A stretch of DNA of 64,000 nt from Pseudorhodobacter turbinis (GTDB lineage: Bacteria > Pseudomonadota > Alphaproteobacteria > Rhodobacterales > Rhodobacteraceae): NCBI RefSeq assembly GCF_005234135.1, contig NZ_CP039964.1:1865001-1929000 (forward strand), given 5' to 3'. The notes under the pieces were generated by a model that was given only the letters and a program-made list of their open reading frames with translations, was not told the origin of the DNA and did not search any database. The position numbers and the translations under genes were made by a program. Positions 1 through 8,545 of this stretch are shown piece by piece. Numbering within the stretch: the first letter of the stretch is position 1; the number at the start of each line of letters is the position of its first letter.

Positions 1-159
1 GCGGTGAAGCCAATGCCGAAGCCCGTGACGTTGGAGGATTGCAAGCATGCGCCGGAACTGGAAAACATGGCGCTGGTGAAAACCGCCCGCCTGTCGGTAC
101 AGCCCGTCACCGAGGAAGAATGGCAGATCATTTGCCGTATGGGCGGTCTGGCGCAATAA
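1..159 (+). CDS. EVE (PUA-like) domain protein, C-terminal part
   Basis: The frame open from base 1 ends at TAA 157-159 and gives 52 residues; the start lies outside the window. The segment with KPMPKPVTLED, then LENMALVKTARLSVQPV and a terminal EEEWQIICRMGGL resembles the end of EVE-domain proteins (thymocyte nuclear protein 1 family), which fold like PUA domains and are thought to bind modified bases. The function in bacteria is unclear. An overlapping 60-residue frame starting at 39 has no family signature and is a shadow. Confidence 0.7.
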   Translation, partial: AVKPMPKPVTLEDCKHAPELENMALVKTARLSVQPVTEEEWQIICRMGGLAQ

Positions 160-265
160 TGGCCAGTTCCCGACGAACGCGGCAATCGGGGCGGAACCCC
201 TGTTCTGGCTATTTTGATTGAAGGCTGTGTTTTGGTCAGTGAATTGACGCCGGGCATAACTGTGC

Positions 266-303
266 AAAAAATAGGAGGGCCCCGACCCCATCAGGACCCT
301 CCT
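266..303 (-). terminator. Rho-independent terminator
   Basis: On the minus strand AGGAGGG (297-303) pairs with CCCTCCT (273-279) around a 17-base GC-rich loop that can extend the stem, then TA and six T (266-271). This is the best-formed terminator in the first 2 kb and sets the end of the candidate small RNA. Confidence 0.6.
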
Positions 304-372
304 CTCGCACCACGCGCTCCCTAAGCACCACACGTGTTCTGTTTGAAAAAGGTCCCGGACATACTGTCCTAT
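266..372 (-). ncRNA. Candidate small RNA of about 107 nt
   Basis: An intergenic minus-strand unit has a promoter-like TTGCAC, 17 bases, TATACC (402-407 and 379-384) and, about 100 bases later, a GC-rich hairpin followed by six T. Start near 372 and end near 266 are inferred from these signals. I see no good reading frame with a ribosome binding site inside. The 4.5S RNA signature and the length of 6S RNA do not fit, so I cannot name a family. It lies between the EVE gene and the DUF2853 gene. Confidence 0.55.
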
Positions 373-378
373 GCGTTT

Positions 379-407
379 GGTATAGCAACTCTGGTTGCGC
401 GGTGCAA
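379..407 (-). promoter_or_regulatory. Sigma-70-like promoter of the candidate small RNA
   Basis: On the minus strand the -35 box TTGCAC (402-407) and the -10 box TATACC (379-384) are separated by exactly 17 bases. A start about 7 bases downstream falls near position 372. This is a near-consensus arrangement. Confidence 0.5.
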
Positions 408-518
408 AGGCCAAGCACCTAAGGTTTGAGGTGGTTTTGATACAGTTTGTTCAGACCCCGAAAATGCGAACACCCGCGCTGGATGGGCACGGGTGCGCGA
501 TCTGCATGTGCAAAGGTG

Positions 519-860
519 TCAGCCGTAGACCGACTCTTTGTTGAAATGCTTGGCCAGCATGTAATAGATAACGGCGCGGTATTTGCTGCGCTCTGACTGG
601 CCGTAAGTGTTGATGACGGCTGTGATCGCCTCCATCAAAGCGGGGCTATCTGCCAGACCGAGCTTTTTCATCAGGTAGTTTTTCTTAACCGTTTCCAGTT
701 CAGACGGGTCGCTGCCCGCAACCGTGGAGCTGTCGGCGTTATAGATCGCAGGGCCGCAACCAATGGTCACCTTGGTCAGAAGATCCATGTCGGGTTCCAT
801 TTTGCACTTGTTGCGCAGGTCGTCGGCATATTTCGCAATCAGATCGTCTCTCTTGCTCAT
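519..860 (-). CDS. DUF2853 family protein
   Basis: 113 residues starting MSKRDDLIAKYADDL with the family's TIGCGPAIYNAD stretch near residue 40 and a C-terminal YYMLAKHF segment. The family is common in Rhodobacterales and other alphaproteobacteria; its function is not established. It is predicted to be a small helical cytoplasmic protein. The start at 860 is chosen over the upstream in-frame ATG at 938 because AGGAGC sits about 10 bases before it and family members begin with MSKRDD. It lies downstream of ahcY on the same strand, separated from it by a hairpin. Confidence 0.8.
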   Translation of the reverse strand: MSKRDDLIAKYADDLRNKCKMEPDMDLLTKVTIGCGPAIYNADSSTVAGSDPSELETVKKNYLMKKLGLADSPALMEAITAVINTYGQSERSKYRAVIYYMLAKHFNKESVYG

Positions 861-1009
861 GTCTTGGTTGCTCCTGTATCTGTTTGCACCCCAAAAAACG
901 GGCGGCTGCGGAAAGGTTAGGACGAAATGCGGGATCAAACAAACAAAAAAATGTGGGATTCTGCCGCTTTGGGCCTTTCCGAATGCCGTTTACGTAAGGT
1001 TAAATTGCA

Positions 1010-1036
1010 ATGGCCCGACGCAGAACGCCGGGCCAT
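1010..1036 (-). terminator. Terminator-like hairpin after ahcY
   Basis: ATGGCCCG (1010-1017) and CGGGCCAT (1029-1036) form an 8-bp perfect stem that can extend by further pairs toward an 11-base loop. The 3' tail on the minus strand is T-rich but broken (TGCAATTT), so termination may be partial. Confidence 0.5.
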
Positions 1037-1057
1037 GCAAGTTAAGAATTAAAGCGA

Positions 1058-2446
1058 TCAGTAGCGGTAGTGTTCTGGCTTGAACGGGCCTTCGACGGTA
1101 ACGCCGATGTAATCCGCTTGATCCTTGCTCAGCTCTGTCAGCTTCACGCCGATACGGCCAAGATGCAGACGCGCTACCTTTTCATCCAGATGCTTGGGCA
1201 GGATATAGACGCCGGGCTGATAGTCTTCGCCTTTTGTCCAAAGCTCGATCTGCGCCAACACCTGATTGGTGAAGGATGCCGACATCACGAAAGACGGGTG
1301 GCCGGTGGCATTGCCAAGGTTCAGCAAACGCCCTTCGGACAAAAGGATAAGACGGCTGCCCGAAGGCATCTCGATCATATCCACCTGCTCTTTGATGTTG
1401 GTCCACTTGTGGTTCTTCAGGGCTGCAACCTGAATTTCATTGTCGAAATGGCCGATGTTGCCGACAATCGCCATGTCCTTCATTGCGCGCATATGCTCAA
1501 TCCGGATCACGTCTTTATTGCCGGTGGTGGTGATGAAGATGTCGGCGCTGTCGAGCACGTCTTCCAAAATCACAACCTCAAACCCGTCCATCGCGGCTTG
1601 CAGCGCGCAGATCGGGTCAACCTCGGTCACTTTCACGCGGGCACCAGCCCCCCGCAGCGACGCAGCAGAGCCTTTGCCAACATCGCCGTAACCGCAGACA
1701 ACGGCAACCTTGCCGGCCATCATGGTGTCGGTCGCGCGGCGGATGCCATCGACCAGCGATTCCTTGCAGCCGTATTTATTGTCGAATTTCGACTTGGTCA
1801 CGGAATCGTTGACGTTGATCGCTGGGAAGGGCAGTTGGCCTTTCTTGTGCAGATCATAAAGGCGGTGCACGCCGGTTGTGGTCTCCTCGGAGACACCTTT
1901 GATGGCCTCACGGGTTTTGGCGAACCAACCGGGGGTCTCGGCGATGCGCTTCTTGATCTGCGCCTTGATCACCTCTTCCTCTTCCGAAGTGGGAACGGCC
2001 AGCACATCTTCGCCCGCTTCCATACGTGCGCCAAGCAGGATGTAAAGCGTGGCATCGCCGCCATCGTCGAGGATCATATTCGCGCCCTCGGGGAACCTGA
2101 AGGAACGGTCAAGGTAATCCCAATGCTCTTCCAGCGACTGGCCCTTGATCGCAAAGACGGGGGTGCCACCCGCCGCGATTGCTGCGGCCGCGTGATCCTG
2201 AGTCGAGAAGATGTTGCAAGACGCCCAACGCACATCCGCGCCAAGGGCCGTCAGCGTTTCAATCAAAACGGCCGTTTGAATGGTCATATGCAAAGAGCCG
2301 ACAATCCGCGCGCCCTGCAACGGCTTGGAATCGCCAAACTCTGTACGCAATGCCATCAGCCCCGGCATTTCGGTTTCGGCAATGTTCAATTCTTTGCGCC
2401 CGAATTCGGCCAGTGCGATGTCCTTGACGATATAGTCCTTCGGCAT
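1058..2446 (-). CDS. ahcY: Adenosylhomocysteinase
   Basis: 462 residues, the usual bacterial length. The enzyme splits S-adenosylhomocysteine reversibly into adenosine and homocysteine and so relieves product inhibition of methyltransferases. Visible signatures are the substrate-domain start with EMPGLMALR (residues 26-34), [15 protein letters not shown] (76-90), the NAD-binding GYGDVGKG (252-259) and the invariant end PFKPEHYRY. The start at 2446 ([12 protein letters not shown]) follows AAGGAG; an in-frame ATG nine codons upstream lacks a site. No SAH riboswitch core is recognisable in the 109 bases before the gene. Its position next to hvrA, regA, senC and regB matches Rhodobacter. Confidence 0.97.
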   Translation of the reverse strand: MPKDYIVKDIALAEFGRKELNIAETEMPGLMALRTEFGDSKPLQGARIVGSLHMTIQTAVLIETLTALGADVRWASCNIFSTQDHAAAAIAAGGTPVFAIKGQSLEEHWDYLDRSFRFPEGANMILDDGGDATLYILLGARMEAGEDVLAVPTSEEEEVIKAQIKKRIAETPGWFAKTREAIKGVSEETTTGVHRLYDLHKKGQLPFPAINVNDSVTKSKFDNKYGCKESLVDGIRRATDTMMAGKVAVVCGYGDVGKGSAASLRGAGARVKVTEVDPICALQAAMDGFEVVILEDVLDSADIFITTTGNKDVIRIEHMRAMKDMAIVGNIGHFDNEIQVAALKNHKWTNIKEQVDMIEMPSGSRLILLSEGRLLNLGNATGHPSFVMSASFTNQVLAQIELWTKGEDYQPGVYILPKHLDEKVARLHLGRIGVKLTELSKDQADYIGVTVEGPFKPEHYRY

Positions 2447-2555
2447 GTGCCGTGCTCCTTGGCAAATATTCAATTATGGGTCAGATAGCATTGTAGATAG
2501 GGCTGGGCAATGTCAGACGGGTTTGGTGAAATAAAGGCGAGCAGAGGAAACGGTT

Positions 2556-3146
2556 ATGAAGCAGCCCCGCGCTTGGCAAAGAATGCTCTCGGGTCGGCGA
2601 TTAGATCTGCTTGATCCGACGCCGGTTGATATTGAGATTGAGGATATCGCGCACGGCTTGGCCTTTGTTGCCCGCTGGAATGGCCAGACGCATGGCGATT
2701 GGCCCTATTCCGTGGCCGAGCATTCCCTGCTGGTCGAAGAGATCTTTCGCAAAGCCAATCCCAATGAATCACCGCGCTGGTATTTGGCCGCATTGCTGCA
2801 TGATGCGCCGGAATATGTGATTGGCGATATGATCAGCCCGGTAAAGGCCGCTGTCGGTCCGGGATACGGTGCGCTTGATGATCGGTTGACGGCGGCGATC
2901 CACCGGCGCTTTGGCTTGCCTGCTGTCCTGCCGACCATGATCAAGAAGGCGATCAAAGAGGCGGACCGTATTTCCGCGTGGCTGGAAGCGGTGGAAATAG
3001 CGGGCTTCACAACAGAAGAGGCGGATCGGATTTTCGGCAAACGCGCAGCGCAGCAAGTCCACAAGCTGTCAATCCGATTGCGCCCGCCGGTAGAGGTGCG
3101 TGCCGCCTTTGTTGCGCGGCACGCAGACCTTTTGGAGCAACTTTAA
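2556..3146 (+). CDS. HD-domain phosphohydrolase (YfbR-like)
   Basis: 196 residues with the HD superfamily metal ligands: H near residue 52 (VAEHSLL), HD in LLHDAPEY (about 79-86), and a distal D in KEADRIS. This pattern resembles YfbR-type 5'-deoxynucleotidases and related HD hydrolases, so nucleotide dephosphorylation is plausible but not proven. GAGG precedes the ATG. It is divergent from ahcY and ends 4 bases from the convergent hvrA stop. In R. capsulatus the LysR gene hvrB sits between hvrA and ahcY; here this HD gene takes that place. Confidence 0.8.
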   Translation: MKQPRAWQRMLSGRRLDLLDPTPVDIEIEDIAHGLAFVARWNGQTHGDWPYSVAEHSLLVEEIFRKANPNESPRWYLAALLHDAPEYVIGDMISPVKAAVGPGYGALDDRLTAAIHRRFGLPAVLPTMIKKAIKEADRISAWLEAVEIAGFTTEEADRIFGKRAAQQVHKLSIRLRPPVEVRAAFVARHADLLEQL

Positions 3147-3150
3147 GCAG

Positions 3151-3465
3151 TTAGAGCGCTATGTCGTCAGGTGTTTTACCCGCAGCCAAGGCCGCTTTGA
3201 ACCACTGTGGCTTGCGCCCGCGTCCGGACCAGGTTTCTGATGGGTTTTCGGGATTCGCGTATTTCGGCTCGGCCGGGGTACGCTTGCGGGGGGCTGGTGC
3301 GCCTGTAAGCTCTGCCAAAGAAAAACCAAGCGTTCTGGCTCTTTCTTCCAGTTCGCTTAGGGCGTCTTTCTTTTTACGAGCTTCAAAACTTGTAATCGCT
3401 TTTGTGACTTGGGCTTGCAATTCACGTAGTTCTTTAAGTGATAAATTATTTAGATCTATGTCCAA
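3151..3465 (-). CDS. hvrA: H-NS-like transcription regulator HvrA
   Basis: 104 residues. The N-terminal half (to about 50) is a charged helical oligomerisation region with LKELRELQAQV; the C-terminal half carries the H-NS family DNA-binding core TWSGRGRKPQWF at 78-89. In Rhodobacter capsulatus HvrA tunes photosynthesis and nitrogen-fixation genes. A TTG start at 3465 is chosen because AGGAG lies 7 bases upstream and the resulting length matches known HvrA (about 102 residues); the upstream ATG at 3540 would add an AT-rich, unlike extension. It lies downstream of regA on the same strand. Confidence 0.85.
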   Translation of the reverse strand: MDIDLNNLSLKELRELQAQVTKAITSFEARKKKDALSELEERARTLGFSLAELTGAPAPRKRTPAEPKYANPENPSETWSGRGRKPQWFKAALAAGKTPDDIAL

Positions 3466-3580
3466 CGTGGTACTCCTCAGTATCTCAGAGGAGCGCAAAT
3501 ACAGTATATAAAAGATATACGCAATATACTTCGAATGCACATATAATTGATCTACTTTAACGCGTAAATTAAACTGCGAC

Positions 3581-4135
3581 CTAGCGAGGGCTGCGTTTGG
3601 CCAGAATGCGTTGTAATGTTCTGCGATGCATATTTAGGCGGCGCGCGGTTTCAGATACATTCCGGCCGCACATTTCATAGACGCGTTGAATATGTTCCCA
3701 ACGCACCCGATCTGCCGACATTGGATTTTCAGGCGGGGCAGGCAATGCATCGCCCCGCGCCAGAAGCGCGCTAGTGACCTCATTGGCATCGGCGGGTTTG
3801 GAAAGATAATCCGTCGCGCCGATTTTTACGGCAGCAACAGCCGTAGCGATTGCGCCATAACCGGTTAAAACCACGATCCGGCAATCGGGACGCTTTTCCC
3901 GAAGAACTTCAACAACATCAAGCCCGTTACCATCTTCCAGACGCAGGTCGACGACGGCGTAAGCGGGGGGGCGCGCGGAGGCGATGGCCTTACCCATGGC
4001 AACAGTCTCGGCTGTTTCGGGAATGAACCCGCGTTTTTCCATGGCACGGGCAAGCCGTTTCACAAAGGCTTCGTCATCATCAACCAAAAGCAAGGACCGA
4101 TCCGTCCCAATTTCCGCACTTAGATCTTCGGACAT
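3581..4135 (-). CDS. regA: Redox response regulator RegA (PrrA/ActR)
   Basis: 184 residues. The receiver domain has acidic residues VDDDEAF (19-25 region), phospho-acceptor D63 in VVDLRLEDGNG, the T/S in VVLTGYGA and the K in LSKPADAN. A Pro-rich linker (about 131-137) joins a Fis-type helix-turn-helix (NVSETARRLNMHRRTLQRIL). RegA is phosphorylated by RegB and controls photosynthesis, carbon and nitrogen fixation and respiration genes when oxygen falls. The second ATG (4135) is chosen: GAGGG is spaced correctly for it, too close for the ATG at 4141, and it puts the Asp at the canonical position 63. The C-terminus is nearly identical to Rhodobacter RegA by eye. Confidence 0.95.
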   Translation of the reverse strand: MSEDLSAEIGTDRSLLLVDDDEAFVKRLARAMEKRGFIPETAETVAMGKAIASARPPAYAVVDLRLEDGNGLDVVEVLREKRPDCRIVVLTGYGAIATAVAAVKIGATDYLSKPADANEVTSALLARGDALPAPPENPMSADRVRWEHIQRVYEMCGRNVSETARRLNMHRRTLQRILAKRSPR

Positions 4136-4177
4136 GTCCATCCCTCTTTCATTGCCGCCTGTATTCGGTAAGCGGCA

Positions 4178-4798
4178 TCAGCTTGCGTTAATAAAGCAAG
4201 ATACCCGCTGCGCCATTTCATCGGCCGTCACCTCACGTTTGAAAAAATCGGCAAAGCCCGTTTGAGGTAGCATAAGATAGGTGAAAGTCGAATGATCAAC
4301 CAGATAATATTCATCTTCCGGGTCATCATTGTGGAGTTTGAAATAGGTTTTATAGGCCTGTGATGCGGCTTTTACTTGCTCTGCGCTGCCGGTTAGGCCG
4401 ATCATTTTGGGATGCATAATATCGGCAAACTCTGCCATTACCTCTGGCGTGTCGCGACCCGGGTCGACAGTGATAAAGACCGGAGTAACATCCACCCCCA
4501 TTTCTTCCAGAATATCGACCGCTTCGGCATTGCGTGCATTATCTAGCGGGCAGACATCGGGGCAAAAGGTGTAGCCGAAGTAAACCAGCGTTGGTTTGGT
4601 GATGACATCCGCATCGGTGACTGTTTTTCCGGTTTGATCAACCAAGGTAAACGGCCCGCCAATCGTGGCGCCACCGACCTGCCCGCCGCGGCATTCGGCA
4701 AACTGATCGCCGGATTGGTTGGTGTACACCCAAAAGGCGGTCCCACCTAAAAGTGCGGATACTGCGGCCACGGCGACCCCGGCGTAAATCTTCAACAT
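4178..4798 (-). CDS. senC: SCO1/SenC/PrrC copper chaperone
   Basis: 206 residues: an N-terminal membrane anchor (about 5-25), then a thioredoxin-like domain facing the periplasm. The copper ligands are visible: C79 and C83 in FCPDVCP and H169 in VDHSTF. SCO proteins deliver copper to the CuA site of cytochrome c oxidase; in Rhodobacter PrrC/SenC also feeds the RegB/PrrB redox signal. The start at 4798 (MLKIYAG) follows GAGGAG; ATGs further upstream do not have a spaced site. It is transcribed with regA, 42 bases downstream, and faces away from regB, as in Rhodobacter. Confidence 0.93.
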   Translation of the reverse strand: MLKIYAGVAVAAVSALLGGTAFWVYTNQSGDQFAECRGGQVGGATIGGPFTLVDQTGKTVTDADVITKPTLVYFGYTFCPDVCPLDNARNAEAVDILEEMGVDVTPVFITVDPGRDTPEVMAEFADIMHPKMIGLTGSAEQVKAASQAYKTYFKLHNDDPEDEYYLVDHSTFTYLMLPQTGFADFFKREVTADEMAQRVSCFINAS

Positions 4799-4922
4799 CT
4801 GCATCTCCTCACTTTCGGTTCGCCTGTCAGGCATTCGGGCAGGATGGGCAGTTTAAGTTGAATCCAAACCTGCCCCCTCTTAGACAGGGGAGATAGTCGT
4901 TTTATGTACGCGGGGCAATGCA

Positions 4923-6299
4923 ATGATGAACGCTGGCGCTGGTCTCTTTTCTCGCGGACCGGGCGATTACCGGTTGCGGCTTCATACGCTTGTTGTGCTG
5001 CGCTGGATGGCCATTGTCGGGCAGCTTGCGGCGATCACCATTGCTTATTTCTATCTTGATCTGCGTTTGTCGCTGGTGCTTTGCTATCTGGTTGTAGGCA
5101 TGTCGGTTTGTGCCAATCTGCTGTCTTATTTCATCTATCCAAAGAACCGGCGTCTGTCGGATCTAGAGGGGATGCTGGTCTTGCTGTTCGATTTGGCGCA
5201 GCTTTCGTGCCTTTTGTTCCTGACCGGCGGGCTGACGAACCCTTTTGCCCTGCTTATTATTGCGCCGGTCATTATTTCGGCATCGGCGCTGCATTCGCGC
5301 ACTACGGTTTTGCTTGGCGTGATGGCGATCTGCCTGATCAGCTTTGTGACCGTGTTCAACATCCCGCTCTATTTCGCTGATGGCACTGTGCTGACCATTC
5401 AGGGCCTGTTGGAGGTTGGTTTTTGGCTGGCGATTGTTATCGGGATCTTGTTTCTCGGGCTCTACTCCTACCGTGTGGCGTCCGAGATCCAATCCATGTC
5501 CACCGCACTTTTGGCCACACAAATGGCCCTTGCGCGGGAACAAAAGCTGACGGCACTGGGGGGCGTGGTTGCGGCTGCGGCGCATGAGTTAGGCACGCCG
5601 CTGGCGACAATAAAACTGGTCAGCACAGAGTTGATAGAGGAGCTGTCGGAAAGCCCCGACCTGCGGGATGATGCGCAGTTGATCCGCGATCAGGCCGACC
5701 GGTGCCGCGATATTTTGCGGTCGATGGGGCGGGCTGGGAAAAACGATGCACATTTAATGCAAGCCCCCTTGGCCGAAGTGCTGCGCGAGGCCGCCGAGCC
5801 GCATATGGAGCGCGGCAAGGATGTGGTTTTCACGCTTCCGCCCGATGCAGCCCAGCACAGCGTGCAGCGCCAGCCAGAGGTAATCCACGGGTTGCGCAAC
5901 CTTATCCAGAACGCGGTGGATTTCGCAAAAACGACCGTTTGGGTCGAGGCAAGCTGGGGCCTTGAGGCGTTGACCATCAGGGTGGTCGATGATGGTCAAG
6001 GGTTTGATCCGCAAATCATCGGCCGTATCGGCGATCCTTTCGTGACACGGCGGCAATCGGTACGCCGCAACGAACAACGCCCCGAATATGAGGGGATGGG
6101 CTTGGGGCTTTTCATAGCCAAAACCCTGCTGGAGCGATCCGGCGCAGAGCTGTCTTTTCGCAACGGTTCCGACCCGTTCCTCGCGAGGGATGAGCATCCT
6201 GTCGGGTGTGGCGCCATTGTCGAGGTGGTCTGGCCCTTGGCCGCAATCATTGCTGTCTCAGAGGGTGTCTTGGGCGAAAACACCAAAATTGAGACTTAA
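4923..6299 (+). CDS. regB: Redox sensor histidine kinase RegB (PrrB/ActS)
   Basis: 458 residues, close to the known 460. Six hydrophobic segments fill roughly residues 25-185, with the quinone-binding signature GGLTNPF at 102-108. H221 in AAAHELGTPLATI is the autophosphorylation site. C261 in DQADRCRDILRSMG corresponds to the redox-active cysteine. The ATPase domain has an N box (NLIQNAVDFA) and G boxes (DDGQGF, GMGLGLFI). RegB phosphorylates RegA when the quinone pool is reduced. The gene starts 124 bases from the divergent senC. ATG at 4923 is used; the next codon is also ATG. Confidence 0.95.
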   Translation: MMNAGAGLFSRGPGDYRLRLHTLVVLRWMAIVGQLAAITIAYFYLDLRLSLVLCYLVVGMSVCANLLSYFIYPKNRRLSDLEGMLVLLFDLAQLSCLLFLTGGLTNPFALLIIAPVIISASALHSRTTVLLGVMAICLISFVTVFNIPLYFADGTVLTIQGLLEVGFWLAIVIGILFLGLYSYRVASEIQSMSTALLATQMALAREQKLTALGGVVAAAAHELGTPLATIKLVSTELIEELSESPDLRDDAQLIRDQADRCRDILRSMGRAGKNDAHLMQAPLAEVLREAAEPHMERGKDVVFTLPPDAAQHSVQRQPEVIHGLRNLIQNAVDFAKTTVWVEASWGLEALTIRVVDDGQGFDPQIIGRIGDPFVTRRQSVRRNEQRPEYEGMGLGLFIAKTLLERSGAELSFRNGSDPFLARDEHPVGCGAIVEVVWPLAAIIAVSEGVLGENTKIET

Positions 6300-6430
6300 T
6301 TGTCAAAATGCTGCGTTCTAAATGCCACAATCGCGTAGTTTCCACCTCAGTGTTCCCGCATCCTTAACATCTCGTTAACGATATATACTCAGGGTTGAGT
6401 AAGGTTTTCTGAATTGCTCGAGGGAATGTC

Positions 6431-8020
6431 GTGGTATTTGATCCTTTGCTCGCAGGTGGGCTGGTAGTGACGGGAGTGTTCTCGGCATGTCTCGGGTTGC
6501 TGTGCTTGACTGTGCTGCAAAAAGACAAGCGCCCGGGTGCTGGTTCGATCTTCCTTGAAAAGGGCAATGGCGCCGAGTTCATCTTTGATGGCAAGATCTT
6601 GATTGATGCAACGCCCGCAGGGCGAAGCCTGCTGCCAAAGACCTGCCAGAATGGGGCGGCGGTGTGGCCGGGGTTGCTTAGCTATCTGGAGCAACGGTTC
6701 GACGGAGTCGCGGAGCGGTTTGAAACGCTTCAGACCGACGGCGTTTTGATGATGAGCAGCGCTGAGGGACAGGAAAGCCAACCGCTTATGCTGCGCGCGG
6801 AATTGCGGGGCGGGGTAACGCGTGTGTCTATCCTTGATGCGGATGCGCCTAAATCTGCGCAAGGGCTTGACCCGCTTACCCGCCGCGCCATTCGGGATGA
6901 GCTTGCGCAACTACGCAGCATTACCGCCAAGGCGCCGCTGCCGATCTGGCGTATGGCGGCCAATGGCGATGTTATCTGGGCCAACGCGCGCTATCTTGAT
7001 CTGGTGGCGGAAAAGCTTGGGGATGAGGAAGATCTGACCTGGCCGCTGCCCAAACTCTTTGCAACGCCGAACGATACAACCCAAGCCACCCGTCGTGAAA
7101 AACTTGCCCGAGGCGCTGATCAAAAGGACAATTGGTTCGATATCGTCCAATTCGGCGATGAGACCGGACAAGAGGCTTATGCCCTTCCTGCCGATAGCAC
7201 GGTCAAGGCTGAAGAGGGCTTGCGCGCCTTTATGCAGACCCTGACGAAAACCTTTGCTTATCTGTCCACCGGGCTTGCGATTTTCGATCAGGATCGCAAG
7301 TTGGTTCTTTTCAATCCGGCGCTTATTGACCTGACGGGGCTGTCACCTGACCTTTTGACCAAGCGCCCCACGCTGACCATGTTTTTTGATGCGATGCGCG
7401 AAAATTCGATGATCCCCGAGCCGCGTGACTACAAAAGATGGCGTAACCAGATCACCGATATAGAGGAGGCGGCAGCCTCTGGCCATTATGAGGAAACCTG
7501 GAGCCTATCGAGCGGGCAGACCTACCGGGTTATCGGGCGCCCGCATCCGAATGGTGCGCTTGCCCTATCGTTTGAGGATATTTCGAACGAGATGTCACAA
7601 ACCCGCCGCTACCGCGCAGATCTGGAATTGGGACAAGCGGTGGTCGATGCTGTCGATGCCTCAATTGCGGTTTTCTCGGCAGCGGGCGTGTTGGTTATGT
7701 CCAATGCCGCCTATTCGGTGCTTTGGGGACATGACCCTGCTGCATCCATTGGGAATGAAGGCAGTATCTCGGCGGTGTGCAACTATTGGCGCGAGGCAAC
7801 GGCCCCCACAACGATCTGGGACAAGGTTGAAGATTTCGCCGCGCAAATCGGTCCGCGTGAGCTGTGGGATGGTAAAGTACGCCTGTCTGACGGACGGCTT
7901 GTATATTGCCGTTTTGCGCCTCTTGCAGGTGGGGCAACCATGGCGACCTTTCAGTATTGTGGCTCTGGGTCGGAGGATAATGATCTTCCCTACACCGGTG
8001 ACAGCAAAATGGTAGGCTAG
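6431..8020 (+). CDS. Membrane-anchored PAS-repeat protein without kinase
   Basis: 529 residues: one N-terminal membrane segment (about 5-28), then about 480 cytoplasmic residues with PAS-like units. The clearest are near 255-385 (FAYLSTGLAIFDQDRKLVLFNPALIDLTGL) and 400-510 (VDAVDASIAVFSAAGVLVMSNAAYS), the PAS_7 type. No DHp histidine motif and no N/G boxes follow, so it cannot be a conventional kinase. A GTG start at 6431 follows GAGGG; an ATG at 6426 is out of frame. It lies between regB and tsaE on the same strand. A sensory or scaffold role is inference. Confidence 0.75.
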   Translation: MVFDPLLAGGLVVTGVFSACLGLLCLTVLQKDKRPGAGSIFLEKGNGAEFIFDGKILIDATPAGRSLLPKTCQNGAAVWPGLLSYLEQRFDGVAERFETLQTDGVLMMSSAEGQESQPLMLRAELRGGVTRVSILDADAPKSAQGLDPLTRRAIRDELAQLRSITAKAPLPIWRMAANGDVIWANARYLDLVAEKLGDEEDLTWPLPKLFATPNDTTQATRREKLARGADQKDNWFDIVQFGDETGQEAYALPADSTVKAEEGLRAFMQTLTKTFAYLSTGLAIFDQDRKLVLFNPALIDLTGLSPDLLTKRPTLTMFFDAMRENSMIPEPRDYKRWRNQITDIEEAAASGHYEETWSLSSGQTYRVIGRPHPNGALALSFEDISNEMSQTRRYRADLELGQAVVDAVDASIAVFSAAGVLVMSNAAYSVLWGHDPAASIGNEGSISAVCNYWREATAPTTIWDKVEDFAAQIGPRELWDGKVRLSDGRLVYCRFAPLAGGATMATFQYCGSGSEDNDLPYTGDSKMVG

Positions 8021-8068
8021 GCAGGCTTCGCCCTTGCGCCCGTTTCTACGGCGCGTAAAACTGGCCGA

Positions 8069-8545
8069 ATGTCAGCTGATGCACTTCTCTCTCTTTTTTT
8101 GCCCGATGATGCTGCGACTACGCAATTGGGCAAGCTGCTGGCAAGGTATTTGCAGGCGGGTGATGTCGTATTGCTGAATGGCAGTGTCGGCGCCGGAAAA
8201 ACCCATCTGTCACGGGCGCTTATCCGACAAAAGCTGGGCCGGGACGAAGATATCCCCTCGCCCACCTTCACCCTTGTTCAAACCTATGAAACGGATGAGT
8301 GTGAGATTTGGCACGCTGATCTTTACCGCCTGTCCCATCCGGATGAGGCGCTGGAGCTTGGCCTTGATGCCGCGTTCGAAACTGCGATATGCCTTGTGGA
8401 ATGGCCTGACCGGTTGGGCAGGTTCACACCTGCGGATGCCCTGCATATTGACCTGAAGCCCGAGGGCGAGGGGCGCATCGCACAGATTTCCGGCGGTCGA
8501 TCCGGCTTGGTTGCGCAGTTGAAGGCGGACTATGATGGCCAATAG
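8069..8545 (+). CDS. tsaE: tRNA threonylcarbamoyladenosine biosynthesis ATPase TsaE
   Basis: 158 residues. Walker A GSVGAGKT at 38-45, followed by SPTFTLVQTYE and the LYRL and VEWPDR motifs typical of TsaE (YjeE). TsaE drives the TsaBD complex that places the t6A modification on ANN-decoding tRNAs. It is the first gene of a tightly packed run; its last 14 bases overlap amgK. No separate terminator is seen until after trxA. Confidence 0.93.
   Translation: MSADALLSLFLPDDAATTQLGKLLARYLQAGDVVLLNGSVGAGKTHLSRALIRQKLGRDEDIPSPTFTLVQTYETDECEIWHADLYRLSHPDEALELGLDAAFETAICLVEWPDRLGRFTPADALHIDLKPEGEGRIAQISGGRSGLVAQLKADYDGQ

Noticed and set aside
1070..2488. 472-codon open frame antisense to ahcY
   Set aside because: It mirrors ahcY in a high-GC codon phase, has no family signature, and the opposite strand is a certain gene.
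2447..2555. SAH riboswitch before ahcY
   Set aside because: SAH riboswitches are common before ahcY in other proteobacteria, but I cannot find the conserved core in this short gap.
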